Notes under the pieces: model-generated | The model's input: only the letters and a program-made list of their open reading frames with translations | What the model was told of the DNA's origin: nothing | Database searches by the model: none | Shown: positions 1 through 12,622 of the stretch, one piece after another | How the letters are laid out: every line of letters begins with the position of its first letter | Numbering within the stretch: the stretch's first letter is position 1 | DNA from: Candidatus Rhodobacter oscarellae | Lineage (GTDB): Bacteria; Pseudomonadota; Alphaproteobacteria; Rhodobacterales; Rhodobacteraceae | DNA length: 64,000 nucleotides | Assembly: GCF_001078595.1 (NCBI RefSeq) | Contig: NZ_LFTY01000002.1 | Location: forward strand, 3,842,035 to 3,906,034 | Reading direction: 5' to 3' | Translations under genes and position numbers: made by a program

Positions 1-1
1 C

Positions 2-1246
2 AACAACATCCCCGACTGGCTGAAACTCACCGCCGAAGGCCGCCTGCAAGAGGCCTATGAGCTGAGCCAATCCACCAACACCTTCACCGAGGTCTGCGGC
101 CGGATCTGCCCGCAGGACCGCCTGTGCGAGGGCAACTGCGTCATCGAGCAATCCGGCCACGGCACCGTGACCATCGGCGCCATCGAGAAGTACCTCACCG
201 ACATGGCCTGGGAGCAGGGCTGGGTGAAGCCCATCGTGGCCCCCCAGGAGCGCGCCGAGAGCGTCGCCATCATCGGCGCGGGCCCCGGCGGCATGGCCGC
301 CGCCGACGCGCTGCGCCGCCAGGGCGTGCAGGTCACCGTCTACGACCGCTATGACCGCGCCGGCGGGCTGATGACCTACGGCATCCCCGGCTTTAAGCTG
401 GAGAAGGACGTGGTGATGAAGCGCGTCGACCAGCAGATCGAGGGCGGCGTGGAGTTCGTGCTGAACTGCAATGTCGGCGAGGACCTGAGCTTTGAGGCGA
501 TCCGCGGCAAGCATGACGCGGTGCTGATCGCCACGGGGGTCTATAAATCAAGGGACTTGCAGGCCCCCGGCGTCGGCGCCGAGGGCGTCGTGCGGGCGAT
601 TGATTACCTGACCGTCAGCAACAAAAAGAGCTTTGGCGACGAGGTAGAAGAGTTCGACAACGGCGAGCTGAACGCCGCGGGCAAGCGCGTCGTGGTGATC
701 GGCGGCGGCGACACCGCGATGGACTGCGTGCGCACCGCGGTGCGCCAGGGCGCCACCAGCGTGAAATGCCTCTATCGCCGCGACCGCGAGAACATGCCGG
801 GCAGCCAACGCGAGGTGCAGAACGCCGAGGAAGAGGGCGTCGAGTTCGTCTGGCTGACCGCGCCCAAGGGCTTCACCGGTGACAGCATCGAGGGCGTCAT
901 GGTGCAGAAGATGCGCCTGGGCGCGCCGGATGCCAGCGGCCGCCGCGCGCCTGAGGTCATCGAGGGCGCCGATTACGTCGAGGGCGCCGACCTGGTGATC
1001 ATGGCGCTGGGCTTTGAGCCCGAGGACCTGCCCAAGCTTTGGGGCGTGGACGGGCTAGAGGTCACCCGCTGGGGCACCGTGAAGGCCGATTTCCGCACCC
1101 ATGCGACCTCGCTGGAGGGCGTCTATGCGGCGGGCGACATCGTGCGCGGCGCCAGCCTGGTTGTCTGGGCGATCCGCGACGGCCGAGAGGCCGCCGATAG
1201 CATCCTGGAGTACCTGAACGCGCCCACTGTGATGGCGGCGGAATGA
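2..1246 (+). CDS. gltD: glutamate synthase small subunit (5'-truncated by window edge)
   Basis: This is the NADPH/FAD-binding beta subunit of glutamate synthase, which passes electrons from NADPH to the GltB subunit. The frame is open from base 2, so the first roughly 60 residues lie outside the window; 414 residues are present. The N-terminal cysteine cluster CGRICPQDRLCEGNC (about nt 98-142) matches the family's Fe-S region. A first dinucleotide fold AIIGAGPGG (about nt 268-294, FAD) and a second VVVIGGGDTAMD (about nt 690-725, NADPH) follow, and the C-terminal YAAGDIVRGASLV closes the FAD site. Its partner gltB lies 1.1 kb downstream, separated by two GFA-family genes. Identity is very secure; only the start is unseen. 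Confidence 0.96.
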   Translation, partial: NNIPDWLKLTAEGRLQEAYELSQSTNTFTEVCGRICPQDRLCEGNCVIEQSGHGTVTIGAIEKYLTDMAWEQGWVKPIVAPQERAESVAIIGAGPGGMAAADALRRQGVQVTVYDRYDRAGGLMTYGIPGFKLEKDVVMKRVDQQIEGGVEFVLNCNVGEDLSFEAIRGKHDAVLIATGVYKSRDLQAPGVGAEGVVRAIDYLTVSNKKSFGDEVEEFDNGELNAAGKRVVVIGGGDTAMDCVRTAVRQGATSVKCLYRRDRENMPGSQREVQNAEEEGVEFVWLTAPKGFTGDSIEGVMVQKMRLGAPDASGRRAPEVIEGADYVEGADLVIMALGFEPEDLPKLWGVDGLEVTRWGTVKADFRTHATSLEGVYAAGDIVRGASLVVWAIRDGREAADSILEYLNAPTVMAAE

Positions 1247-1268
1247 CGGTTTGGGCGAGAAATTCGCT

Positions 1269-1295
1269 GTCGGCAAAACGTCGGCAAAACGTCGG
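1269..1295. repeat. short tandem repeat downstream of gltD
   Basis: The 11-bp unit GTCGGCAAAAC is repeated twice and followed by a partial third copy (GTCGG), in the 133-bp gap between gltD and the first GFA gene. It is too short to be more than a local duplication. No terminator with a T-run is visible in this gap. Confidence 0.6.
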
Positions 1296-1379
1296 ACTTT
1301 TGTCGGGCAATCGTCTGGCACGCACATTGACCGGATCGCGCAACAGGTCGCAGGTCCTGACCTAAAGGATTAAGGAACG

Positions 1380-1799
1380 ATGAAAGCGCATTGCCTCTGC
1401 GGCGCGGTTGAATTCGACGCCGAGATCGCCTCTGACAAGATCCAGGCCTGCCATTGCAAGCAATGCCAGCGCTGGACCGGCGGCGGGCCGCTTGTCATTG
1501 CCTTGGTCAAGAACGTGACCGTCTCTGGCGCCGATCACATCGCAAGCTTCCGCGCCAGCGAATGGGGCGAGCGCGCCTTCTGCAAGACCTGCGGCAGCAC
1601 GCTTTACTGGAAGATGCAGGGCGGCGGGATCACCGACCTGCCCGTCGGGCTCTTCGAGGACCAGTCCGGGTTCACGATGGGCGAAGAGATCTTTGTCGAC
1701 CACCGCCCGGACTGGCTGCCGCATTGGGAGGCCGCCGGGCAGTCGACAGAGGCGCAGGAGCAAGAGAAACTGCGCGCCTATCGGGAGGCGAGGGAATGA
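1380..1799 (+). CDS. GFA-family (glutathione-dependent formaldehyde-activating-like) protein
   Basis: A 139-residue zinc-binding protein of the GFA/CENP-V fold. The paired cysteine motifs are visible: CLCG near the N-terminus (C5, C7), CHCKQCQRW around residues 26-33, and CKTCGS in the middle. Members of this family are often annotated as formaldehyde-activating, but most have no proven activity, so no substrate is assigned. ATG at 1380 has AAGGA seven bases upstream. The stop overlaps the ATG of the next gene (ATGA), so the two paralogues are translationally coupled. Both sit between gltD and gltB. Confidence 0.88.
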   Translation: MKAHCLCGAVEFDAEIASDKIQACHCKQCQRWTGGGPLVIALVKNVTVSGADHIASFRASEWGERAFCKTCGSTLYWKMQGGGITDLPVGLFEDQSGFTMGEEIFVDHRPDWLPHWEAAGQSTEAQEQEKLRAYREARE

Positions 1800-2212
1800 A
1801 GGGGCAATGCATGTGCGGCGCGGTCACCGTGACCGCCGAGCTGGCGCGCGACAATCTGACGGCCTGCCATTGCGAGATGTGCCGCCGCTGGTGCTCTGGC
1901 CCCTTCGTGGCGGTCGAGGCCAAGCCCGGCGCAAAGATCACCGGCCCCGCGAAGGTCGTGCAGACCAGCGACTGGGCCGAGCGCGCCCATTGCGCGGAAT
2001 GCGGCTCCGGCCTGTGGTACCGCATGACCGACCCCGCCGGGCCGCACCGCTTCGCCGCAGGGCTCTTTGACACCGGCGAGATGCCCATCGCGCTGGAGGT
2101 CTGGATCGACCAGAAGCCCGCCGGCTACGCCTTCGCGGGCGAGCGCCGCCAGATGACCGGCGCCGAGATCGTGGCGTTCTTCACCGGCCCGAGCGACGGG
2201 GCGGGCCGATAA
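1796..2212 (+). CDS. GFA-family protein, second tandem copy
   Basis: A 138-residue paralogue of the preceding protein, starting at the ATG that overlaps the upstream stop. It keeps the same cysteine layout: CMCG at residues 5-8, CHCEMCRRW, and CAECGS, expected to hold structural and catalytic zinc. A longer open frame begins upstream at 1454, but that part only overlaps the first GFA gene in another frame and is not coding. The 170-bp gap to gltB contains a GC-rich hairpin (CCCGGC ... GCCGGG followed by TTTCTT near 2280-2300) that may partly terminate transcription. Confidence 0.87.
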   Translation: MKGQCMCGAVTVTAELARDNLTACHCEMCRRWCSGPFVAVEAKPGAKITGPAKVVQTSDWAERAHCAECGSGLWYRMTDPAGPHRFAAGLFDTGEMPIALEVWIDQKPAGYAFAGERRQMTGAEIVAFFTGPSDGAGR

Positions 2213-2382
2213 GTGATACCCGGGACCAGGCCCGCGGGGCCCGTCGCGCCAGGAGGCGCGCGCTGGAGCAGGTGATACATCCCGGCGAGCCGGGTTTCTT
2301 GAAGAATAAAGGACGGTTCGACTGCGGCGCGCTGAGCTGATCCAAGCCAGCCGCGCAGATCGACGAGTATGGAGGTTACGAT

Positions 2383-6903
<4,521 letters not shown>

Positions 6904-6931
6904 CGCGACGCAGTCCAAGATCGTGGAATCG

Positions 6932-6961
6932 GGGCCGGAACACGTGTTTCGGCCCTTTTTC
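6932..6961 (+). terminator. Rho-independent terminator of gltB
   Basis: GGGCCGGAAC and GTTTCGGCCC form a stem with an ACGT loop (6932-6954) and are followed at once by a run of T (6955-6960). It lies 28 bp after the gltB stop and ends the gltD-gltB region before the DUF4189-like genes. Confidence 0.8.
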
Positions 6962-7018
6962 GTTGCAAACTTTAACAGGATATGCATCTTTTTTGGCAGA
7001 TAGATCTGGGTGGGTCGC

Positions 7019-7402
7019 ATGATTGCTTTGCAAATTTCCAGCCGCCTCGGGGCGGCGATAATCCTTTTTCTAGCCGTGTTTAGCGCGCCCGTGGCGGCGG
7101 GCTGCACCTATGGGGTGTGCTGGGGCGCGGTGGCCGTCGGCGACCGCGGCTTGGCGGCCCGCGCCAGCGCGATGCGCACCGCGCCGGACGCCTGGGCGCG
7201 CGCCGATCGGGTTTGCAACGGCAAATGCACACAAATCGAGGTGTTCCATTCCGGCTGCGGCGCGATCGTGCAGTCCGGGCAGACCGCGCGCTTCGCCGGT
7301 TTCGGGAGCACCCAAGAGGACGCCCTGCAGCAGGCCACAGCCGCGTGCGAGGCCAGCGGCGAGCGCGCCTGCCGGGTGCGCGTCACCGCCTGCTCTCAAT
7401 GA
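7019..7402 (+). CDS. secreted DUF4189-like protein
   Basis: A 127-residue protein with a hydrophobic signal peptide (about residues 1-28, ending PVAAG) and a cysteine-rich mature part. The pattern CTYGVCWGAVAVG, GCGAIVQSG, the DALQQATAAC block and the C-terminal CRVRVTAC fit the DUF4189 family: small exported proteins of unknown function. A GTG at 7010 is in frame, but ATG at 7019 puts the signal peptide at a normal length. A paralogue follows 93 bp downstream. The region before it is AT-rich relative to the surroundings. Confidence 0.75.
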   Translation: MIALQISSRLGAAIILFLAVFSAPVAAGCTYGVCWGAVAVGDRGLAARASAMRTAPDAWARADRVCNGKCTQIEVFHSGCGAIVQSGQTARFAGFGSTQEDALQQATAACEASGERACRVRVTACSQ

Positions 7403-7495
7403 CGCAGCCAGCGCCCCGCCCTTGGGCAAGCCCTATGGAAATCTTTGTGGCGTGATGGCTGCGCTATGATACCCTTATTGCGAAAGGAGACAGCC

Positions 7496-7864
7496 ATGCG
7501 CCATGCGATCCTTGTTGCCGCCGCCGCGGCCCTGCTGCATCTCGGCTCCGCCGCTGCCCTGGCCTGCGGTTACCAGGATTGCTGGGGCGCGGTGGGGATC
7601 GGCCCGAACGGGGTCTGGGGCTACTCCACGGGCTACCCAAGCGAGAACGGCGCGCTCGACCGGCTCTTTGGCGAATGCCCTAACTGCGAGCAATGGTACA
7701 GCTTCGTCAACGCCTGCGGCGCGATCGCGAGTGCGTCGGACGGCGCCTGGGGATCCGGCTGGGGCGACACGCAGGAACTGGCCGAATACTACGCGGTGGA
7801 TACCTGCCTGGACTACAGCAATTCCGGCAACTGCCAAGTCCGGGTCTGGGCCTGCTCATACTGA
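7496..7864 (+). CDS. secreted DUF4189-like protein, second copy
   Basis: A 122-residue paralogue of the preceding gene. ATG at 7496 follows the ribosome site AAAGGAGA (7482-7489), and a 23-residue signal peptide (MRHAILVAAA... ALA) precedes CGYQDCWGAVGIG. The ACGAIASASDGAWGSGWGDTQ segment and the C-terminal CQVRVWACSY align with the first copy, including the cysteines, which probably form disulfides outside the cytoplasm. The frame is open upstream of 7496 but without a better start. A GC hairpin (GCGCC-TTCGG-GGCGC, 7867-7881) follows the stop. No function is known. Confidence 0.75.
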   Translation: MRHAILVAAAAALLHLGSAAALACGYQDCWGAVGIGPNGVWGYSTGYPSENGALDRLFGECPNCEQWYSFVNACGAIASASDGAWGSGWGDTQELAEYYAVDTCLDYSNSGNCQVRVWACSY

Positions 7865-7906
7865 CAGCGCCTTCGGGGCGCGGCTTGGGTGGCTTGGTGC
7901 GACGGG

Positions 7907-7969
7907 CCCTGGGTCGATTGCAAAAGTTCATCAATTATTAGCGCGACTCGGGGAACAATCGACCCAGGG
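7907..7969. repeat. perfect 14-bp inverted repeat with 35-nt loop
   Basis: CCCTGGGTCGATTG (7907-7920) is exactly complementary to CAATCGACCCAGGG (7956-7969). It fills the gap between the second DUF4189-like gene and mtgA. The long loop and lack of a T-run argue against a simple terminator; a leader structure or a remnant of a mobile element are alternatives. Confidence 0.6.
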
Positions 7970-8048
7970 TGGGCGCGGTCGCGCGTCGTTAAAATGGGGC
8001 GCCATGATGGCTTGACGCCAGGCGGCGGCGCGTGTTTTGCCTCTGGCC

Positions 8049-8759
8049 ATGGCGAAGAAAGCAAAACCGCAGCCAAAGCCACGCGTCCGGCCAATCCGGT
8101 TCCTGTTGCGCTGGGCGGTCCGGTTGTGCGTCCTTGCCGTGTTGCTTGTGGTGCTCGCCGTGCTGGCTTACCGGGTGATGCCGCCGCCGACCACGCCGTA
8201 CATCCTCTCTGAGGTGCGGCGCCTGGGCGAAGTCGAGCGGCAATGGGTCCCCTGGGCGGAGATCGCACCGGTCATGGCGCGATCCGCTGTGGCGGCCGAG
8301 GACGCCAATTTCTGCCTGCATTGGGGGTTCGACATGGCGGCCATCCGCGCCGCCCTGGACGATGGGAGTGCCCGAGGCGGTTCCACCATCAGCCAGCAGA
8401 CCGTCAAAAACGCCTATCTTTGGCACGGGCGCTCCTGGGCGCGAAAGGCGCTGGAGGCGTTGATCACGCCGCTGGTCGAGACGCTTTGGCCCAAGCGCCG
8501 CATCCTGGAGGTGTATCTCAACATCGCCGAATTCGACGCGGGCGTGTTCGGGGTGGAGGCCGCCGCTAAGCATTATTTTGGCAAATCCGCCGCGCAACTC
8601 TCGGGGCGGGAGGCGGCCAGGCTGGCCGCGATACTGCCCAACCCGAAGGGGCGCGACGCCGCCAGTCCCTCTGCCCGCGTGGCCAAGCGCGCGGCCGCCA
8701 TCGCCGACGGGGCGGCCACTATCCGCGCCGATGGCCGCGCCGATTGTTTCGAGGATTGA
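8049..8759 (+). CDS. mtgA: monofunctional biosynthetic peptidoglycan transglycosylase
   Basis: A family GT51 glycosyltransferase that polymerises lipid II into glycan strands at the inner membrane. It has one N-terminal transmembrane helix (about residues 20-45, after a basic lysine/arginine-rich stretch) and the GT51 motifs EDANFCLHWGFD (catalytic Glu), RGGSTISQQTVKN, KRRILEVYLNIAEF and GVEAAAKHYFGKSA. There is no penicillin-binding domain, and the 236-residue length fits MtgA. A TTG at 8037 is an alternative start; ATG at 8049 is preferred, though neither has a clear ribosome site. Confidence 0.93.
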   Translation: MAKKAKPQPKPRVRPIRFLLRWAVRLCVLAVLLVVLAVLAYRVMPPPTTPYILSEVRRLGEVERQWVPWAEIAPVMARSAVAAEDANFCLHWGFDMAAIRAALDDGSARGGSTISQQTVKNAYLWHGRSWARKALEALITPLVETLWPKRRILEVYLNIAEFDAGVFGVEAAAKHYFGKSAAQLSGREAARLAAILPNPKGRDAASPSARVAKRAAAIADGAATIRADGRADCFED

Positions 8760-8816
8760 ACTGCCCGGCCTTTCGCGGCATTGAGGGCAAACCCGCATAA
8801 ATAGCCAAACGAACAA

Positions 8817-9482
8817 ATGAACCGTCTCTTTCACGTTCCGCTCTCGCCCTTCTGCCGCAAGGTTCGCCTGTCGCTGGCCGAAAAGAAGATCGAGGTGGAA
8901 CTGGTCGAGGAGCGCTATTGGGAGCAGCAGCCCGAATTCATGCGCCGCAACCCCGCCGGGAAGGTCCCCGTGCTCAAGATGGGCGGCCGCGTGATGACCG
9001 AAAGCGCGGCGATCTGCGAGTATATCGAAGAGGCGCATCCCCAGCCCGCCCTGATGCCCGAGGGCAAGGACGCGCGGTTCGAGGTGCGCCGGCTGGTTGC
9101 CTGGTTCGATGACAAGTTTCACCAAGAGGTGACCTCGAAGCTGCTCTACGAGCGCGTCAACAAAAAGATCATGGGCCGGGGCTATCCGGAGTCCAAGAAC
9201 GTCAAGGCCGGCGCGCAGAAGATCAAGTACCACCTGGACTATATGGGCTGGCTGCTGGACCAGCGCCGCTGGCTGGCCGGCGACGTCATGACGCTGGCCG
9301 ATTTCGCCGCCGCCGCGCATCTGAGCGCGCTGGACTACATCTCGGATGTGGACTGGAACCGCAGCGCGGTGGTCAAGGACTGGTACGCCAAGATCAAGTC
9401 GCGCCCCGCCTTTCGGTCGATCCTGGCCGACCAGGTCCCCGGCTTCCCGCCGCCCGCGCATTACGCCGACCTGGACTTTTAG
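8817..9482 (+). CDS. glutathione S-transferase family protein
   Basis: A 221-residue protein with an N-terminal thioredoxin-like GST domain (SPFCRKVRLSLAEK; GKVPVLKMGGRVMTESAAICEYIEE, which carries the glutathione-binding Pro and Glu-Ser) and a helical C-terminal domain. The SPFCRK motif suggests a serine/cysteine-type GST. Substrate cannot be told from sequence. It ends one codon before the GC-rich repeat element ahead of queG, and may be co-transcribed with it. Confidence 0.87.
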   Translation: MNRLFHVPLSPFCRKVRLSLAEKKIEVELVEERYWEQQPEFMRRNPAGKVPVLKMGGRVMTESAAICEYIEEAHPQPALMPEGKDARFEVRRLVAWFDDKFHQEVTSKLLYERVNKKIMGRGYPESKNVKAGAQKIKYHLDYMGWLLDQRRWLAGDVMTLADFAAAAHLSALDYISDVDWNRSAVVKDWYAKIKSRPAFRSILADQVPGFPPPAHYADLDF

Positions 9483-9489
9483 ATGCCTG

Positions 9490-9545
9490 GGCCGTTGGGG
9501 GGCCAGCCCCCCAAACCCCCCGCCGTATTTGAAGCCGAAAAGAAG
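9490..9545 (+). other. GC-rich hairpin with conserved tail (Rhodobacterales-type intergenic motif)
   Basis: Runs of G and C (GTTGGGGGGCCAGCCCCCC, then AAACCCCCC) can form a strong hairpin, followed by GTATTTGAAGCCGAAAAGAAG. Very similar GC-hairpin plus GTATTT...AGAAAGAAG strings are, from memory, common after genes in Rhodobacterales. It lies between the GST stop and the likely GTG start of queG, and probably ends or attenuates GST transcription. Confidence 0.5.
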
Positions 9546-9554
9546 CAGGACCAT

Positions 9555-10589
9555 GTGAAGGCGGCACTTGTGGCGCGCGCCTTGCAGGAGGGGTTCTCGA
9601 AATGCCGGGTGACGGTGCCGGACGCCGTGCCGGATGCGGCCGCCCGGCTGGCGCAGTTCGTCGAGAAGGGGCGGCACGGCCAGATGGGCTGGATGGCCGA
9701 GCGCATGCATTGGCGCGGCGACCCGGCGGCGCTCTGGCCCGAGGCGCGCTCTGTGATTATGCTCGCCGAGGCCTACACGCCCGACCATGACCCCCTGGAG
9801 GTGCTGGGGCAACGCGACCGCGCCGCGATCTCGGTCTACGCCCAGAACCGCGACTATCACGACATCGTCAAGAAGCGCCTCAAGCGGCTGGGGCGCTGGT
9901 TGATCGAGCAAAGCCCCTGCGAGATCAAGGTCTTCGTCGACACTGCCCCGGTGATGGAAAAGCCCCTGGCCGAGGCGGCTGGGCTGGGCTGGCAGGGCAA
10001 GCACACCAACCTTCTGGCGCGCGACCTGGGCAGCTGGTTCTTTCTCGGCGCGATCTTCACCACCCTGGAGCTGGCCCCGGACCCGCCCGAGGGCGAGCAT
10101 TGCGGGTCCTGCCGCGCCTGCCTGGACATCTGCCCCACCGAGGCCTTCCCCGCGCCCTTCCAACTGGACGCGCGGCGCTGCATTTCCTACCTGACCATCG
10201 AGCACAAGGGCCGCGTGGACGAGGCGCTGCGCGCCAAGATGGGCAACCGCATCTACGGCTGCGACGACTGCCTGGCGGTCTGCCCCTGGAACAAGTTCGC
10301 GCAAGCCGCGCATGAGACCCGCTATGCCGCCCGCGAAGACCTGCGCGCGCCACGACTGGCGGAGCTGGTCCAGCTGGATGACGCGGGCTTTCGGGCGAAG
10401 TTCTCTGGGTCGCCGATCAAGCGGATCGGCCGCGACCGTTTCGTGCGCAACGTGCTCTACGCCATCGGTAACTCGGGCGAGGCGGCCCTGCGGGCCGCCG
10501 CCCTGCCCCTAGCGGACGACCCCGACCCCGCCGTGGCCGACGCCGCGCGCTGGGCAGCTATGCGGCTGGCGCAATGGTCATCCGGGTAA
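9555..10589 (+). CDS. queG: epoxyqueuosine reductase
   Basis: The cobalamin-dependent, double 4Fe-4S enzyme that reduces epoxyqueuosine to queuosine in tRNA, the last step of queuosine synthesis. Both ferredoxin-type clusters are visible ([17 protein letters not shown] and [13 protein letters not shown]), as are the N-terminal [17 protein letters not shown] block and the C-terminal RNVLYAIGN repeat segment. The open frame begins at ATG 9483, but its first 24 codons only translate the GC-hairpin motif; GTG at 9555, with AGGA four bases upstream, gives the usual N-terminus ([14 protein letters not shown]) and 344 residues. Confidence 0.94.
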   Translation: MKAALVARALQEGFSKCRVTVPDAVPDAAARLAQFVEKGRHGQMGWMAERMHWRGDPAALWPEARSVIMLAEAYTPDHDPLEVLGQRDRAAISVYAQNRDYHDIVKKRLKRLGRWLIEQSPCEIKVFVDTAPVMEKPLAEAAGLGWQGKHTNLLARDLGSWFFLGAIFTTLELAPDPPEGEHCGSCRACLDICPTEAFPAPFQLDARRCISYLTIEHKGRVDEALRAKMGNRIYGCDDCLAVCPWNKFAQAAHETRYAAREDLRAPRLAELVQLDDAGFRAKFSGSPIKRIGRDRFVRNVLYAIGNSGEAALRAAALPLADDPDPAVADAARWAAMRLAQWSSG

Positions 10590-10632
10590 GCCCCTGATAG
10601 GAAAGGCGGGAAACCCTTCGAAAGCACCTCTG

Positions 10633-11547
10633 ATGAACCCGTCCCGCGGCATCCTTCTGATGGTCACAGCGATCTCGCTATTCTCGATCATGGGCGCCCT
10701 GGTGAAGGCCGCCGACCGCATACCCGCGGGCGAGATCGTGTTCTTCCGCGCCTTCTGCGCGCTGCCGGTGCTGGTCGTCTGGCTGGCGCTGCGGGGCGGG
10801 CTGCGCGAGGGGCTGCGGGTGCAGAGCTGGCGCGGGCACGCCGTGCGCGCCATCGCCGGCAGCTGCGCCATGGGGCTGGGGTTCTACGGGATCAAGCTGA
10901 TCCCGCTGCCCGAGGCCACGGCGATCCGCTTTGTCACGCCCATCTTGGTGGTGGTCTTCGCGGCGCTGATCCTGGGCGAGGTGATCCGCCGCTTCCGCGT
11001 CACGGCGGTCCTGGTCGGCCTGGTCGGTGTCATGATCATCATCTGGCCGCGGCTGGACCTAGAACTCGGCGACGCGGCCTTCCTGGGCGCGTCGGCCACG
11101 CTGGTCTCCGCCGGGCTGGCGGCCTTCGCGCAGGTGATCCTGAAGGGCATGGCCGGCAAGGAGAGCACCACCGCCATCGTGTTCTACTTCCTCGGCACCG
11201 CCTCCACGCTTTCGCTGCTGTCGCTGCCCTTTGGCTGGGTCTGGCCGGTGGGCGTGGAATGGGTCTGGTTGGTCGGGGCGGGGCTGTTCGGCGGGCTCGG
11301 GCAGCTCTTTGTGACCGCCAGCTACAAACACGCCGACGCGGGCACGCTGGCGCCCTTCACCTATGTCGGCATGATTTGGGCGCTGGGGCTGGGCTATGTG
11401 TTCTTCGGCGAGGTGCCGACGCTGGCCATGCTGGGCGGCGCGGCGCTGGTGATCGCCTCCGGCATCGCCATCGTGCTGCGCGAGCGCGCGCTGGGGCACC
11501 AACGCACCGCCGAGCAGAAGGTGCGCAGCTTGCTGAAGAACGGCTGA
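10633..11547 (+). CDS. DMT-superfamily (EamA) permease
   Basis: A 304-residue inner-membrane protein with about ten hydrophobic segments in two EamA repeats, the usual drug/metabolite transporter layout. The first repeat begins ILLMVTAISLFSIMGALVKA; the second contains GLFGGLGQLFVTASYKHADAGTLAPFTY, a well conserved DMT block. Substrate is unknown. It is followed by a GC hairpin shared with the convergent ilvE. Two further EamA permeases occur in the window (36768 and 46228). Confidence 0.9.
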   Translation: MNPSRGILLMVTAISLFSIMGALVKAADRIPAGEIVFFRAFCALPVLVVWLALRGGLREGLRVQSWRGHAVRAIAGSCAMGLGFYGIKLIPLPEATAIRFVTPILVVVFAALILGEVIRRFRVTAVLVGLVGVMIIIWPRLDLELGDAAFLGASATLVSAGLAAFAQVILKGMAGKESTTAIVFYFLGTASTLSLLSLPFGWVWPVGVEWVWLVGAGLFGGLGQLFVTASYKHADAGTLAPFTYVGMIWALGLGYVFFGEVPTLAMLGGAALVIASGIAIVLRERALGHQRTAEQKVRSLLKNG

Positions 11548-11552
11548 GCGGT

Positions 11553-11580
11553 CGGCCGCACGCTCCGCGGCGGCCGGTTT
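11553..11580. terminator. probable terminator between convergent genes
   Basis: CGGCCG (11553-11558) pairs with CGGCCG (11571-11576), with further GC pairing inside, followed by GTTT. It lies between the DMT permease stop and the end of ilvE on the opposite strand and could serve the + strand gene. The T-run is short. Confidence 0.45.
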
Positions 11581-11610
11581 CGCAACAAGGGTCAGCGCGA
11601 TAGCGCCGAG

Positions 11611-12480
11611 CTACGCCCGCACCAGCTTGTCATAGCCGTCAGCGATCTCTCGCGTCAGGTTGCCGACCTCGAAATTGTAGTCCCCGATGGAGCCCACCGG
11701 GGTGACCTCTGCCGCCGAGCCGGTCAGCCAGCATTGCTGCATGTCCTCCATCTCGCCGGGGTCGATATGGCGCTCATGCACTTTGATCTGGCGGTCCTTG
11801 AGCATGCCGATCACCGTCTGCCGGGTCAGCCCGTTGAGGAAGGTGTCCGCCAGGGGCGTGTGCACCTCGCCATCCTTCACGAAGAACACGTTCGCGCCCG
11901 TCGCCTCGGCCACGTAGCCGCGGTAGTCAAAGAACAGCGCGTCCGAGCAGCCCTTGGCCTCGGCGGCGTGCTTGGACGTGGTGCAGATCATGTAAAGGCC
12001 GGCGGCCTTGGCATGGACCGGGATGGTGTCGGGGCTGGGGCGCTTCCACTTGGAGATGTCCAGCTTGGCGCCCTTGAACTTGCTGTCGCCGTAATAGGCG
12101 CCCCACTCCCAGACCGCGATGGCCATGCGGACGGGGTTGCGCGCCGAGCTGACACCCATGTCTTCGCCCGAGCCGCGCCAGCACACGGGCCGCACATAGG
12201 CGTCCTTTAGGCCGTTGGCGTTCAGCACCTCGTATTTCGCGGCCTCGATCTGGTCGACCGTGTAGGGGATCGGCATGTCGATCTCGTTGCCGGAGAACAG
12301 CAGCCGCTCGGAGTGCTTGCGGCTGAGGAAGATCTTGCCGCCATAGGCGCGCTCGCCCTCGAACACGGAGGAGGCGTAATGCAGCCCGTGGCTTAGGATG
12401 TGCACGTTGGCCTCGCGCCACGGCACAAGCTTGCCGTCCAGCCAGATGACCCCGTCGCGATCGTCGTATCCTGCAGCCAT
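11611..12480 (-). CDS. ilvE: branched-chain amino acid aminotransferase
   Basis: A fold-type IV, PLP-dependent enzyme that transfers the amino group between glutamate and the keto acids of leucine, isoleucine and valine. The 289-residue product from the ATG at 12480 has SHGLHYASSVFEGERAY, the expected PLP lysine at K158 (HAKAAGLY), and EATGANVFFVKDG in the cofactor-binding loop. The frame continues 25 codons further upstream to 12555, but MAAGYDDRDGVIWLDGK is the normal family start. It diverges from the petP-like regulator gene across about 140 bp. Confidence 0.94.
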   Translation of the reverse strand: MAAGYDDRDGVIWLDGKLVPWREANVHILSHGLHYASSVFEGERAYGGKIFLSRKHSERLLFSGNEIDMPIPYTVDQIEAAKYEVLNANGLKDAYVRPVCWRGSGEDMGVSSARNPVRMAIAVWEWGAYYGDSKFKGAKLDISKWKRPSPDTIPVHAKAAGLYMICTTSKHAAEAKGCSDALFFDYRGYVAEATGANVFFVKDGEVHTPLADTFLNGLTRQTVIGMLKDRQIKVHERHIDPGEMEDMQQCWLTGSAAEVTPVGSIGDYNFEVGNLTREIADGYDKLVRA

Positions 12481-12600
12481 GTTTGCGGTCCTTACATTGG
12501 CGGGCAAAGGCCCAATCTTTTCAATTATTGCGCAAATTATGGCCGATGCGGACATAAAGTTGCGCCAAATCCGGCGAATCGATAAAGGTTCACCCTTGGA

Positions 12601-12619
12601 ATGTCAACAAGGCTGACAT
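12601..12619. promoter_or_regulatory. candidate operator of the petP-like MarR regulator
   Basis: ATGTCA and TGACAT are separated by seven bases, giving a 19-bp dyad that ends three bases before the regulator's ATG. MarR proteins bind dyads of this size and often control their own genes, so autoregulation is an inference. The same ilvE/regulator gap also holds two TTGCGCAAAT / TTGCGCCAAAT direct repeats (about 12530 and 12558). Confidence 0.45.
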
Positions 12620-12622
12620 AAA

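Noticed and set aside
2290..2380. tRNA-like GGTTCGACT sequence upstream of gltB
   Set aside because: No acceptor or anticodon stem can be built around it; no tRNA was found anywhere in the window by eye.
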